Shown here piece after piece: positions 11,099 through 22,341 of a stretch of 64,000 nt of DNA (its first letter is position 1; the number at the start of each line of letters is the position of its first letter). The notes under the pieces were generated by a model. It did not search any database. It was not told the DNA's origin and saw nothing but the letters and a program-made list of their open reading frames with translations. Source of the stretch: Pardosa pseudoannulata (taxonomy: Eukaryota; Arthropoda; Arachnida; Araneae; Lycosidae). The stretch lies in NCBI GenBank assembly GCA_032207245.1, contig CM063506.1:13020763-13084762 (forward strand), written 5' to 3'. The translations under genes and the position numbers were made by a program.

Positions 11099-12300
11099 AA
11101 TTATAAACTGATAAGAAGAAAAGGAACTATTTAAGGGATAATATCATCGATCTCAAGTTAGAAAGCTAGATATTGGGTTCCTATTTTAAGAGATCTCTTT
11201 ATGTTTATTATCAAACTCGAACTTAATAAATATTCCTTTCACAAATTGCAGACAAATAATAAAAAGACTTTTATGTAAGAAATATACAACCTTACAACAA
11301 GTATAATCTCGATATGTTGATATCACCTTCCTGAAGCAAAGTGTATCTAACCTATCTACGATTTTATTCCTTGTAATGATTAGGCATATTATTGAGGTTA
11401 AACATAATCAACTATTTTATTATATTCTGTCGGGAATTGTTTATGGACGTATAAGTTTCTTCATCATAATAACTTTTTCTTCTCATCTACGTATAGGTAG
11501 TACCAATCGATAAAAGAAATTCTGCAGATTCTACAAGTATTATATCTTGATTAAGGTTACTTCGATCTAGTATTTTATTCAGCTTTTCTCCTTATAAATT
11601 TTAAAGTAAAAGAGAAAAAAGTATCTGATGAAAATTTAGATAGTACTATTTCATTATCGGTATTTTTTGCTTGTATTGTTTATAATGTAACTTTATTTAT
11701 TTCTTCAAAGTAATTAAAAAGTGAAGATTAATTTTTAGATAAGAGATGAGAAAAAACTTTATTTATTATCCTGCTAAAATTTAATGAACAAGTAGTTAAA
11801 CTAGTGTTTTTGTTTATCTTGATAGATTATTAAATTTAAGTCCATGTACTCATGCCTCCTTAGACCATATATGACTGAGAATAGTATAATAGGAATACAC
11901 AGATTATGCGCAATTTTATCATAAATGGTTGTAGCTATACACACAGCTAAAAAGCTAATATTTGCTATAAAACAATCTCTAAAGTAAATACATTAATTTT
12001 TAAGCTTAACGCATATTATAATAGGTGAAATAAGATTATACGGCAAAATTATTCTTTATCCTATTCGGGTTCAAAATTTAAACAGCATATTTTGTCAAAT
12101 TTCACAAAAACAGCTGAATGAAATGTAAAACAACCGTGTGTATTCGAAATGTGTGTCCAATAGGTAACGACATAAAGTGTATATGGGAGGAGCTAGTAGA
12201 GGTATAGGATTCATAAAAGCGCTTAGAAAAATCTGCATTCCCTTTGTTCGTACACCTTACTGGATTTCTTGTAGTGTTTTTCAGCAATCTGTTGAATTGA
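11099..12300. other. Kinase intron, AT-rich, no gene seen
   Basis: No recognisable coding or repeat boundary was found. Confidence 0.55.
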
Positions 12301-13185
12301 AATTCAAACAAGGGAAATGGGAAACACAAACGTTTAGATGATGGAATGAGGTGACGAATCATGGGAAGATTAGAACCAGGAAAATTTCAAATCCAGACTT
12401 GTAGAAACTTCAGTGTAACTCCGGGCGTAGTGACCAACTTAAAGAAACAGTTTTAGGATACTGGATACATGGAGAGAAAGCCTGGGCAATGTTGCCTAAA
12501 AACCCACATAGTCAATGAAGTACGCTTGTCGTTCATTACATCTAAGTGTACAGACAAGTTATAGCTTCTGAGCTTGCTCATGACTCCTATTTGGTCATGG
12601 CAAACAGAATTTCAAGGATTAGGGGTTCCAGAAGACTTCAGGAGAGAGGACCTTTGGAAAAAAACTGTTTGCTTGCATTCAGCTCTGTTCTACGAACAGG
12701 CTAGTCCATTTAGCATGGTTCAGGAATCATAGAGATTGGAGAACGAGCCAATGGGGGACAGTTCTCTTCACCGAGCCCCGTTTCAGCATAACCATTGATT
12801 CCTGATAGGAAGAAAACCAAGGACCCGTTATTTGCTCCCCCCCAATATGTTTGAGAAAACTTTTGTGTAGCAGATAGTTGGGATTTAGGCAGGCATCGTG
12901 CTAAATGACCGCACACCCCTCTATATCTACGAAAGAGGAAATGCAAGTGGTATGCAACATAGGGATGAGATATTCAAGTCATTTGTTCAGATTCTCTGTG
13001 CGGTTGGCCTTGATTTCATTTTAATGATGATAACGTGTGGACACATAGTGTTCATCTGGTAGACGATTTTCTGAAAAAGAAGTTATTTGCCAGTTGGATT
13101 AGCCAACCAGATCTTCAGACTTCAACCCTATGGGGTAGATATGGAATGCTCTGAAACGGCATTAGCAATTTGTAACTTCCTACAA
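12301..13185 (+). pseudogene. Decayed Tc1-like transposase
   Basis: In shifting plus-strand frames the order of Tc1-type transposase motifs is preserved. A helix-turn-helix-like N-terminus lies at about 12340-12480. Next come NRISRIRGSRRLQERGPLEK (about 12600-12660) and HRNW-like wording near 12730. WGTVLFTEPRFS follows (about 12750-12790), corresponding to the usual FTDESRFS with the first catalytic Asp replaced by Pro. PLYIYERGNASGMQHRDEIF lies at about 12915-12975 and VGLDFILM beyond 13005. At least five frameshifts and stops break it, and no clear terminal inverted repeats were found. It lies in the intron between the kinase exons at 17166-17075 and 9621-9542. The call rests on motif order recalled from Tc1 families, not a search. 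Confidence 0.78.
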
Positions 13186-14057
13186 AGGTAGTAAAAATAT
13201 GTATGCTAAATCTTTCCTAGAATTTTCTAGATCTATACTTTACACTAATTTTATACAAAATTTGATTTTTCTCAGATTACAGCCCTTTGGTTTCATCTAT
13301 TTATCATTTCTTCAAAAAAGAATTTCTCTTTTTATTCCTTAAATAAAATCATGTGTTTCAATTTTTAACCTTAAAAGGAAACCACGAGAACATTTGATCT
13401 TCTGAACGTTCAACAATTTACTGTATCAGTATTACACTTAAACTAATATTCTAAAGCATCAACTGACGCACACTTCTACACAAATCAGGAATACAAAACC
13501 GCATATAAATCACACGTTTTTGGTTTATGAAATATGGATTAAACATTAGAGTTTGCATAAGGGTTCTTTGCAATAGATATAGCCTATTCGGCCAATAAAT
13601 CCCCAGATTCACTGCATATTTTAAAATTTATATATCTTTCGAGATTCACTTTTCCCCTTCTCCTCGCTGCTGTCTGTCATATTTCAACACATCCAGAGAG
13701 CCCTCTACTTACTTTCCAATGGGAAAAGTGAGGTCAAAATGCCTCCGAAGTACCTTGGTGGATTCAAATCAGTTATCGAACCATGCTGCATCGGGAAAGA
13801 AATTTCTCTACTTTTGACGGGAATTTTTTCTTTAATGTTTCAATATTTATTCTCCGTTCAGTTATATTTTAAACTTTTTTTCAGGTTGTGATTTTTTGAC
13901 CTGCAGCTCTGAAAGTCCAATAACCTGGAACTTTAATATATATGGTAACTCTCCATACTTTCTCTTATAGGATGTACCTTTATTCTATGTGCGTAAGCAA
14001 TAATGTTTCAATGGAATTAATAATATAGAATAATATGGAAGAAGTTAATCGATTTCA

Positions 14058-14060
<3 letters not shown>
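13186..14060. other. Kinase intron, no gene seen
   Basis: A slightly GC-richer patch at 13655-13800 has a donor-like AAAGTAAGT on the minus strand, but the frames leading into it are closed by stops. Confidence 0.45.
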
Positions 14061-14120
<60 letters not shown>

Positions 14121-14188
14121 CATACATATACACACACATATATATATACATATATATTCTATATGCATATATACATATATATATATAT
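14061..14188. repeat. (TA)n microsatellite with ACAC and TGCATA variants
   Basis: TA repeats from 14061, interrupted by TACATACATATACACACAC and TATATGCATATATACATA. Confidence 0.96.
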
Positions 14189-15024
14189 AGGTAAGTCAAC
14201 TTTGAAAAACTATTTGAACTTAACGTAAATCTCTAAATTCAACAAAAAATTACAAAATGAATAGAGATTGGGAAGGGAAATTTCTCTCATAAAAACTCAA
14301 ATTTCAAATGAAAACTGTTTTTTTAATATATATAAGTACAATTTTGATCAAGGTTGTTTTAAAAAGTAATAAAATTGAAGTTTATGTTTAAATTGGGGAT
14401 GCATAAGTTATATTTATAATTTGTGATGTATAAGTTATATTTAAAATGTGAAAATATTAAGTTTATAATTTTAAGTGCTAATTGAATTGAAAAGATAATA
14501 ATATTATGGCTGACATAATTCATATGAAGGTATAAAATCTTGTTAAAATTATTTTAAAAAATTAAAATTCAAGAAGATGGGAAAATAGAAGCGTTTTGTT
14601 TTATGAAATATTTCTAAAATTATTTTTCTCACATTTGAAAGTGCTAAGAAACTTAAAAGCTATGGAAATGCAAAAGAATTATAAAAAATACTTTAGCAAG
14701 GTGATATTTTTAATTTGAGTATTTTTTGTGAGTAGGTGATATTTTTATTTGATAATATTTTTTATCAGTAGAGGATATTTTTATTTGATAATTTTGTGAG
14801 TATATGATAATTTTAGTTGAACAGATAACCTTATTAGCTGTTCAATTATAGGTTAAATTTGAAAGTTGTTTTGTTTTTGTATAAGTTATTTAATGGTATT
14901 AAATCTGAAATTTGAATTCAATACAAAATAAGAAATTTAACAGAGTATGGTATTTTAAAGTGATTTTTTGATCTGTGTTCATTGTGGAGTCGGTTTTTAA
15001 CTTTTGCAAGTTAGGGGATAATAA
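14189..15024. other. Kinase intron, AT-rich with short degenerate tandem repeats
   Basis: Three copies of GTGATATTTTTATTTGA-like sequence, spaced about 40 bp apart, lie at 14700-14810. Nothing else is recognised. Confidence 0.5.
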
Positions 15025-15498
15025 TTAACGTGAAATTCGTGTTTCTTGTATGTGGCTTCTCTGAGTCATGCCTGTTGCATTTTTGGAAAAGTCAACACTG
15101 CAGATGTTGGCCATCCACAATTGTTTTCTTTCTATATTACAATAACTGAAGAGTAGAACTTTGAATAAAACTTCTTCTTGTCGTGCCATTCCAGCTCTTG
15201 AATTAATTCCAGCTCTTAATTTCTCAATGTTTGCTAATAGTTTTTCTTGCATATCATTCGTGGATCTGTAATCATCTTTCTCTTCTGATTTGATTGATAC
15301 CTTTTTAGAGATCTTTGATTGTACCATCAATATACTTTTCACCAGGTTCCTTTTCATTGCCAAGCACTGCTTTTTCTGTTTCAGTTTCCCAACTATCCTC
15401 ATCTGAAAATGAATACCACAGATCGTCTGAATCATATTATCCAACCCTGTAGGAGGATAACACAATGAAGTCTCACCACTAAACTTTCTATTATACAT
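15025..15498 (-). pseudogene. Unrecognised 157-codon open frame, probably a decayed mobile-element gene
   Basis: This is the longest open frame here that is not simple repeat. As read, the protein is Lys-rich with EEKDDYRSTNDMQEKLLANI in the middle and no family motif I recognise. In the neighbouring frame, around 15370-15440 on the minus strand, the same DNA reads DSDDLWYSFSDEDSWETETE. That acidic, aspartate- and serine-rich segment looks more like a real protein N-terminus, for example of a transposase. The frame disagreement suggests a frameshifted pseudogene rather than an intact gene. No promoter, splice site or neighbour ties it to the kinase gene, in whose intron it lies. Confidence 0.3.
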
Positions 15499-16354
15499 AT
15501 TATTACACTAAGTTTCTTATTAGTCTACGAAACTCTCAGATGACCTCTCTCCCAGATGAATGAACATCAACCACTAATCCAGAACTTTAGCCAGGATTAG
15601 AATCCTCCCAGTTAACAACACATGATCCTTGTCTAAATTTTAAATCTGGATGTCTTTGATATCATACATACACACTAACCTATTCTTCAAACAGTACTTC
15701 AGGATGGGGGTCCCCACAGGTATGGTAGTTTTTTTATCCAAGTAATTAATGTCTTTTTTACACAGTGATCAACCTATTTACCACATTTTATTCATAAGTC
15801 CGAGAAACTTTGCTATCAAGAACATAATTTCCAGGGAATAATTCATGAAACTAGATAAACCTGGAAAACAGATTTTTAAACTGGCTTGTACACTATCATA
15901 ATTCTTGAATTTGTTAAGTTCTTGCGCAGTTTAAAAGTACAGAAATTCATTTCTTGAGCAGTGCTGTTAAAAAAATATACATTCTCATGAATTTTTTACT
16001 AGTTTTTAGACTAAAAATTCTATTTAAATATTTAGTAACTTCGTAAATTTTTGTCTGAACGACAGGATTTTTTTCCAAATCTATATTAGCAATAACTCAA
16101 AGTTTCAATAATTTTTCTTAGAAATTATTGATTTTGCAAATACGTATCTACTTTTCTCTCGGTTATATGTTCAATATGTCCTTAAATTCTCATGCGACTA
16201 TAATGTATAATGTCTTTCGGGAGGAAAATACATTGGCACCTTGCCAAGTAAGAACAATGCATTTTTATTTATCTGAAACATAAAAATGAAAATAACGACA
16301 TTTCACTCTGGACTTTCGAATACATAAACTGATATAAACTTATATATAACTATA
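15499..16354. other. Kinase intron, no gene seen
   Basis: Mixed AT-rich sequence; no motif or repeat edge was recognised. Confidence 0.5.
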
Positions 16355-16874
16355 CAATATCTACCAATAAGTATTTGGAAACCTATGCAAATGACTGCGG
16401 CTCCCCATTCATGGTAAGCTCAACGCCGATGCCTACTGCACTATTTTGGATGACAACCTGCTTCCTACGTTATGGCAGTTTTACGGGTTGGACTCCTGTT
16501 ACTTTCAGGACGACAATGCCAGTTGTCATGTTTCGAGGTTAACCAAGGCTTGGTATGGTGCCAATGGAGTTCATCGAATGGACTGGCCTGCCCTGAATTC
16601 AGATCTGAATCCTATCGAGAACCTCTGGGATGAGTTGGATAACCGAATTAAGGGGTGCACTACCCGTCCAAAATCGGTGAAGTCACTTGTATGTCTACTC
16701 CAAGCCGAGTGGAAGACAATACCACTAGCTGTATTACAAAGACTTGTGGAAAGTATGCCCTGGAAGGTTTACGCTGTAATTGCCTCTCGTGGAGGCTCTA
16801 CCAACTATTGATTTTGAATAAAGTTAGTTTTTCTTTTCTAACATAGATGTCCAAATACTTATTGGTAGACAGTG
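16355..16874 (+). mobile_element. Internally deleted Tc1-like transposon with C-terminal transposase
   Basis: The ends share CTACCAATAAGTATTTGGA as terminal inverted repeats, flanked by TA at 16353-16354 and 16875-16876. The plus-strand frame (16446-16811, stop TGA) encodes the C-terminal third of a Tc1-type transposase. It carries YFQDDNASCHVSRL, containing the second catalytic Asp, and DWPALNSDLNPIENLWDEL, containing the third catalytic acid (Glu of DD34E). The DNA-binding domain and the first catalytic Asp are deleted, so the element is non-autonomous. The retained frame has no stops, which points to a fairly recent insertion. It lies about 200 bp from the kinase exon at 17075-17166, in the intron that follows that exon. 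Confidence 0.9.
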
Positions 16875-17074
16875 TAATATATACACACACACACATACAT
16901 AACTCTAAATTATGATTAGAAATTGGGTTGCAAATACTGAAAGATTGCGAATCGTTGAATTAAACAAAACATGTTTGACCCTGTGTTTTTCTCATAGTAT
17001 AAATACTAGAGGTAGAAGGTATTACTTTTAATGGTACTTTACACACATAAATGAATTTTAAAAATGTTACTTAC

Positions 17075-17166
17075 TCGCTGAATCCCTTATAAACAGTAGC
17101 GTAGGAACCTTCGCCCAACTGTTCTAATTTGATGTACGATTCCGACCTGCCAAAACCGAGGGAGGG
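17075..17166 (-). CDS. Eip63E: CDK14/Eip63E-type kinase, glycine-loop exon
   Basis: The acceptor TTCTTTCAG precedes 17166 and the donor GA/GTAAGT follows 17075. The 92-bp exon reads [14 protein letters not shown], then [16 protein letters not shown], and ends with two bases of a Glu codon. [12 protein letters not shown] is the Gly-rich ATP loop (GxGxxxxV) of kinase subdomain I, and the SYATVYKG wording is typical of the PFTAIRE/PCTAIRE CDKs. [11 protein letters not shown] corresponds to FGKADSYxKLE just ahead of the kinase domain in CDK14 relatives as recalled. It starts in phase 0, so the N-terminal regulatory region must come from one or more upstream exons at higher coordinates. Two in-window candidates in the same phase are listed separately. 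Confidence 0.95.
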
Positions 17167-17985
17167 CTGAAAGAAAAGAACAATCAACAATTAACTTTGA
17201 AGAAAGAATGATATTAATGAATACAACAACATTTGTATTAATAGAGATTTCAAAATATTAGTTTTAATTCAGTTGAAGGTATATTTATTATTTATCGAAT
17301 AGTTTCATAATGCCATTTGATATCTAGTCAACGTCCAGAAATCCCAGTCGACGTCTAGATGACATACAGGATTATGTCATATATGATGTTATAAATAAGA
17401 TATATAATGAATATTGTATATAATATATGGATTTATAATGTTCTAAAGCAAAAGTATGCATTTCATTAAAAATACTATTCAACGCATGTTTTGCTGTTTT
17501 GTAAATAAAGTCATTCATTTATAATGATAAGTGATTTGGTTGAAATAACACAATAGTAGTGTGAATATTTCCCATACGGGGTTTACTTTATAAGAATGCA
17601 TGATGGGTGATTACATTAATCCCAGTAATAACTTGTGTCCGATTTTAAGGACAGCTAAAAGGTTAGTGGATTTCTTAAGTTTTATCAGAACAAGTTTTCC
17701 TTTTCAGTGGAGGTAAATAACAATAATTGAAACAATTTACTAAATTTTCGAGCAATTATTTATAGTTTTTCTATTTTATGGTTTTTCAAGGCTTTCATAT
17801 ACATTTACTTTTTCAATTGATACATGACTGAAATCATGACAAGTATCTTTATCTCTTATAAAACATCACTTTTTAGACTGTATTTACATATTATTCTTAT
17901 CGCATTAGATGTATTAGACATATTTCTTGATTAGACAACTCGAACTCTGAAAAATGTGGCTTTTGCAAATGTAGATGTCGAGGGA
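17167..17985. other. Kinase upstream intron, no gene seen
   Basis: Contains the GACGTCTAGATGAC / CGTCCAGAAATC neighbourhood near 17330 but no recognised element. Confidence 0.5.
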
Positions 17986-18232
17986 ACCAGGAAAAGAGGT
18001 AAACCTCGAACATCATGTATAATAATGAATACGATATAAGAATAGGACACACGCACATACCTCGTACATGATGTGTAATAATGAATACGATATAAGAATG
18101 TCTGTCTAGAGGCAGACCTAAATGCTTTAAAAATAAATTTTTGGCGGACCTTAGAGCATAATAGGGTTGTTGATGAAGCTTTTTGAGACGGTCTTGGCCG
18201 GTAGATTGGTTGTAGTAAAGGTGAAGAAGAAG
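17986..18232 (+). pseudogene. Possible retroelement tail relic with short tandem duplication
   Basis: The segment GTRKRGKPRTS followed downstream by FWRTLEHNRVVDEAFETVL-like wording resembles the basic tail of non-LTR retroelements. Between these parts, AATAATGAATACGATATAAG occurs twice about 57 bp apart, a local tandem duplication. Frames are broken. The assignment is tentative. Confidence 0.3.
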
Positions 18233-21200
18233 TTTACATATTACACCACATAAATTTCTTATTAAGAAGTTTATCCTTTTTTATAAATGGTATCCAATGT
18301 TATTTCAACAATCATGCAAAAGAAACAGATGTAGAAACCATTGTGCTAAATGTAATAGAAATTTTTGCGTAAAACGTGTTTCAAAACAGATTTTATATGT
18401 AAAAAATGTTTTCCATGAATTTTTAGAAAATAAACATTTCATTTAAATTAATTTGGAACTATTTTTTTTTGCAAAAAGCTTCAATTTTCTTGCATGAGTC
18501 AAATTGGCTCACTTCAGTAAAAATAGGTATATGATCAGCATCAGTAAATCTAGTGTTAATGGGTTAAAGTCTTTCTTATATGAAACAAAGCAAAAGACTG
18601 CACAAACGTGAATGTAGGAATGACCGAATGAATGAACTTTTTTTTTCTCGCACTTCACTCAAAAAAGTAAGGAGATTTAATTTCATGTCTCAATTCTTTT
18701 CGGTGAAAGTATGAATACATAAAAAAGTGATCAATAGTACATTTTGCCATTCAATGAACAAACACTTATAAAGCGATATCTCTCACAGTAAGATCATCAT
18801 CGTTATATGACTGTTATTATCGTTCAAAAGAGTCATTATCGTTTTTATTAAACCTATAAAAACTATTAAGTTTCATACTAATATTTGTAAAGGGCCTACT
18901 TTACACTAATAAATGAAACTAAAGTTTTTGAACTCACAGTATATTACAACAAAAAACATTAAATTTTAAGGAACTGCAAATTAAATAAAATTTGTTTCTG
19001 GTCTTTATCAAAAAACAAAACCAACATTGAATCCGAGTGCTTTATATTAGCGTGGGATGAAACTGACTTAATTTTCACCCATTTTTTCTCTTTTTGTCAC
19101 ATGTGTGGCCTCCGTAAACTCAGACCTGTGACTTTTTTGCCAGGAAATGAGGGGAGAATGTTAAGGCATAATAAAAAAAGTTCTCTGTGTTATTACTTCG
19201 CAATTGAATGTGACAAGTCTTTCAGTTTGTCCCATTTCGACTCATTAGATTAGGCAGAAAAAAAGGTTTAAAAAAACTCATCAGATAAAGTAACTGGAAA
19301 GAAGTCTTATCGACATCTTAATTTGGTTTCCTACAACTGACTATTTTTTTTCAACCGCAGCATGTTGAGTGAAAACCCAAATATTAGAAAGTATTTAAAA
19401 AAGACATTATAGTTCGGTTGGTTGGTTTAGAGAGCTATGGTTTAGTTTTATTATGTTACAGGAAGATGAAAAGTGATTAAAGTAGTACAGGGCAGTTAAA
19501 TTTATATGCAAACATATTATATTAATTGGTTTATTAGTACAATAAGTAATTTACACTATTATTGTTGTTCTATAATTATTATATTAAATTATTCAATATT
19601 TAAGAATACAAAATGGTCATGACTGTGTATTATCATAGTCAGGATTAATGTATATCTATGTATTATTATCCATTTATCATAGTACAGAATATTTATATCA
19701 TTCCGTTCACATTTTTTTGAATTGTTTATATGCATGTATATACTTGTAAAAATAATGTTATGTTGGCCTAGTGTTTGAGAAAGAAGAAATTAATACTCAT
19801 TAACAAACACATGGACAAATATGTCTTGATTAAATGAATTTATACAATTAAATAAATGCCTAAGGAATACAACTGGAATTAACTTATCATTTGTAGATAT
19901 CCAAGACTGCTTTCGAGTCGATCATAAAAAACAAAATGGCTATGATTTTTCTCAAAAGGTCTATCTCTCAAACCACGGATGCCAGCAGCGTTCACCTTCT
20001 ACTCACCTCTGGTCACAACCTTATCCTCTAAAAAAATCAGACTGCCTCGCAGAGAAAAAACAGGGATCCACTGCAAAACGACGGGAGGTCACAATCCCCC
20101 AAACCAATGTATCCTTCTATTGGGAGAAGTCCGAAATTTCTTTCTAGTTCAAACCGGTCTTGCTCTGGTATGTCTTTGATGATGACTCACGGGAAGAGGT
20201 AAAAAAAAGCTGAACCTAATGTAACTTATTGTTACAATACTGAGCTCTATTTATCATTATTTGGTTTATATATATTTCAATTGCTTTTTTCACCACACGC
20301 TATAAGCAAATGTGCAGAGAAGGTAGTTTCTGTCATACCATTAAAAATACATGAAACTCAAAATTGTGTGTACATAAACGAAAATTTAGTAGAATGTTTT
20401 GTTTGTTGAACCAAATCCGATGTCAAGGTTGAAATAAAGTATATTTTGTGTATCGGGACTGGTGACCATATAAATAACGCACCACTGGTTAAAATTATAT
20501 TATATTGTACTCGAGGAAACGTATCAATAGAAAAACCTTTCAGTGCAACGTGTCACTTATTCAGTATACAACTTCTTTTATTTTCCAATTAAAACTCGAG
20601 CATTGCGGGGAATTAACCCCCTGTATCATGAAATACCCGCATCAAAAATATTCCCGGTAACATCAGAATGCATTATTTCGAAAATTTAAAAATAAATAAA
20701 AGAAGTTTTGATATAAAAATAAAATATTAAGTAAAAAAAGTGTGTAATTTCCGCATACAAAAATTACGTAATTTCTATAAATAATGCAATTTTCATCTCA
20801 TAAAATTTATCTTTTTTTAATTTAATGCAGAGGGAACTTACTCTTACAACATTATACAACATCTTTTATATTCTATGAAGCCGCAAATGTTTGTTGCTGT
20901 TATTGTTGCTTATGCCCCTTGGTCAAGTCAAAGCAACTTGGAAAGTCACCGACTAACAACTGACTGAAGCATGTTGAAAAATACAATTGATTTACTGTGT
21001 AACTTAGGCCTAAACTCAAGCCGTCGTATGTCGAATCAAAATGTGAATCCATTTTCGTTTTCCACTTTCAGTGCCATCTATTGATACATTTGTGAAACTT
21101 TTTTTATGCCATACAGTTTCTCCTTTCTTCCAATACTTTCAGGTTAAATTTGAAGTCGCTCTAATCAGTGGTTCTCTCTTTATAGCATTTGGAAAGTGGT

Positions 21201-21530
21201 TCTCGAATCATAATCAAATTGTATATACATGTTCCCGCTAATAGAAATACGGCAAACTTATTTATTTTTATTTACAATTGCATATGATGTAATATTATTA
21301 TTACACTATCAGTGTAAATCTTTTGTAATCTAATGAACCAAAGGAAGAAAAACTTTTTGTACTTGAGTATATTTTTAGTTTTCATTGAATATATTCGCTG
21401 ATGTTACTGAATATACTCACATTTTGCATAATTTAAAATTATGTAAACAGTTTTATATGTATAATGTTGCAAGAAAATTTTGTAATATATATGACTTTGT
21501 TTTCATGGATTACAGATTTCAAAGTTAAAA
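18233..21530. other. Large AT-rich intron or intergenic block, no gene seen
   Basis: A GC-richer patch at 19980-20180 has an open 66-codon frame and a good donor-like GAG/GTGAGT on the minus strand at about 20007, but the minus frames leading to it are closed. A TGCCATCTATTGATACA motif at about 21072 is common in arthropod repeats. No gene could be supported. Confidence 0.45.
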
Positions 21531-21539
21531 AAAAAAAGA

Positions 21540-21800
21540 AGTGAGAAGGGGAAAGGCAGGGGGTGCAAACGCAATAAAACTCAATTTCTAGCGGAAGAAA
21601 TCTTCTATCCTCAACGCTGATCCTTTAATGGAGGTAGGGTCACAGAAACGTTCCATTTCGCACCGAATTCGATTTTCCCGATGACACTTTTATTGCGGCT
21701 TTACTTCCTGATTTGGAGAAGACAACACTGTGTGACGTTCTCTAAATGAAGACCGATGACGTCACACGTGGAAAGAAATAGTTCAGGAGGAAAGAAAAAA
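21540..21800. promoter_or_regulatory. GC-richer block with CRE-like site, related to 25560-25700
   Basis: Contains GATGACGTCACACGTGG at about 21757, a full CRE palindrome (TGACGTCA) next to a CACGTG E-box. The part at 21645-21725 (TTCCATTTCGCACCGAATTC, then TTTTATTGCGGC and CCTGATTTGGAG) aligns with 25615-25680 in the same orientation. It could be a regulatory region or a low-copy repeat; only the CRE and E-box match is certain. Confidence 0.35.
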
Positions 21801-22341
21801 AGCCATGGGAAGAGGATATCTTCCGACGCCTGTTGCTGTCTTTCTACCGAGCAGTTCATCGTAGGGATTAGCTAAGAACGTACGTGCTAGCAAAAGAAAT
21901 GGTTTGGAAAACATAAAAGAATTCTCGCTTGAAGGGTAACTTTGAACGAACAAAAAAGAGGAATTCTTTTAATGTCCTTTTTTAATCAACTATGTAATTA
22001 TCTATCTCAATGGGTGAGAATAGAAACCGATACAACTCGATAAAACAAACCAGTTCATGAGGTGTTTTAAGGTTACTTTATTAGATTGAATACATTTGTT
22101 TATATAAATCACGCTAGTTCTAGAACAATCCATCCATAGGTTACAATATAATAAGTTTTCGTGTTGGAAAAACTGACCGCTGTGCTTATGTCTATCCAAA
22201 CCTTGGATAATCTCTTTTTTCTCTAATGAATAGTACAGTTGTTTAAAAATTCCAAACTTATGGTAGTTAAGAAGGACAATTGATTGGGATTTAACTAGAA
22301 CTTTCTTAACTAAAACAATGAATCTTTATTTTTATAATGCA

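Noticed and set aside
12710..12946. Minus-strand 78-codon frame
   Set aside because: It is the antisense shadow of the decayed Tc1 transposase on the plus strand.
19979..20179. 66-codon frame and a GAG/GTGAGT donor-like site
   Set aside because: The donor is on the strand opposite to the frame, and minus-strand frames entering it contain stops; no start exon could be built.
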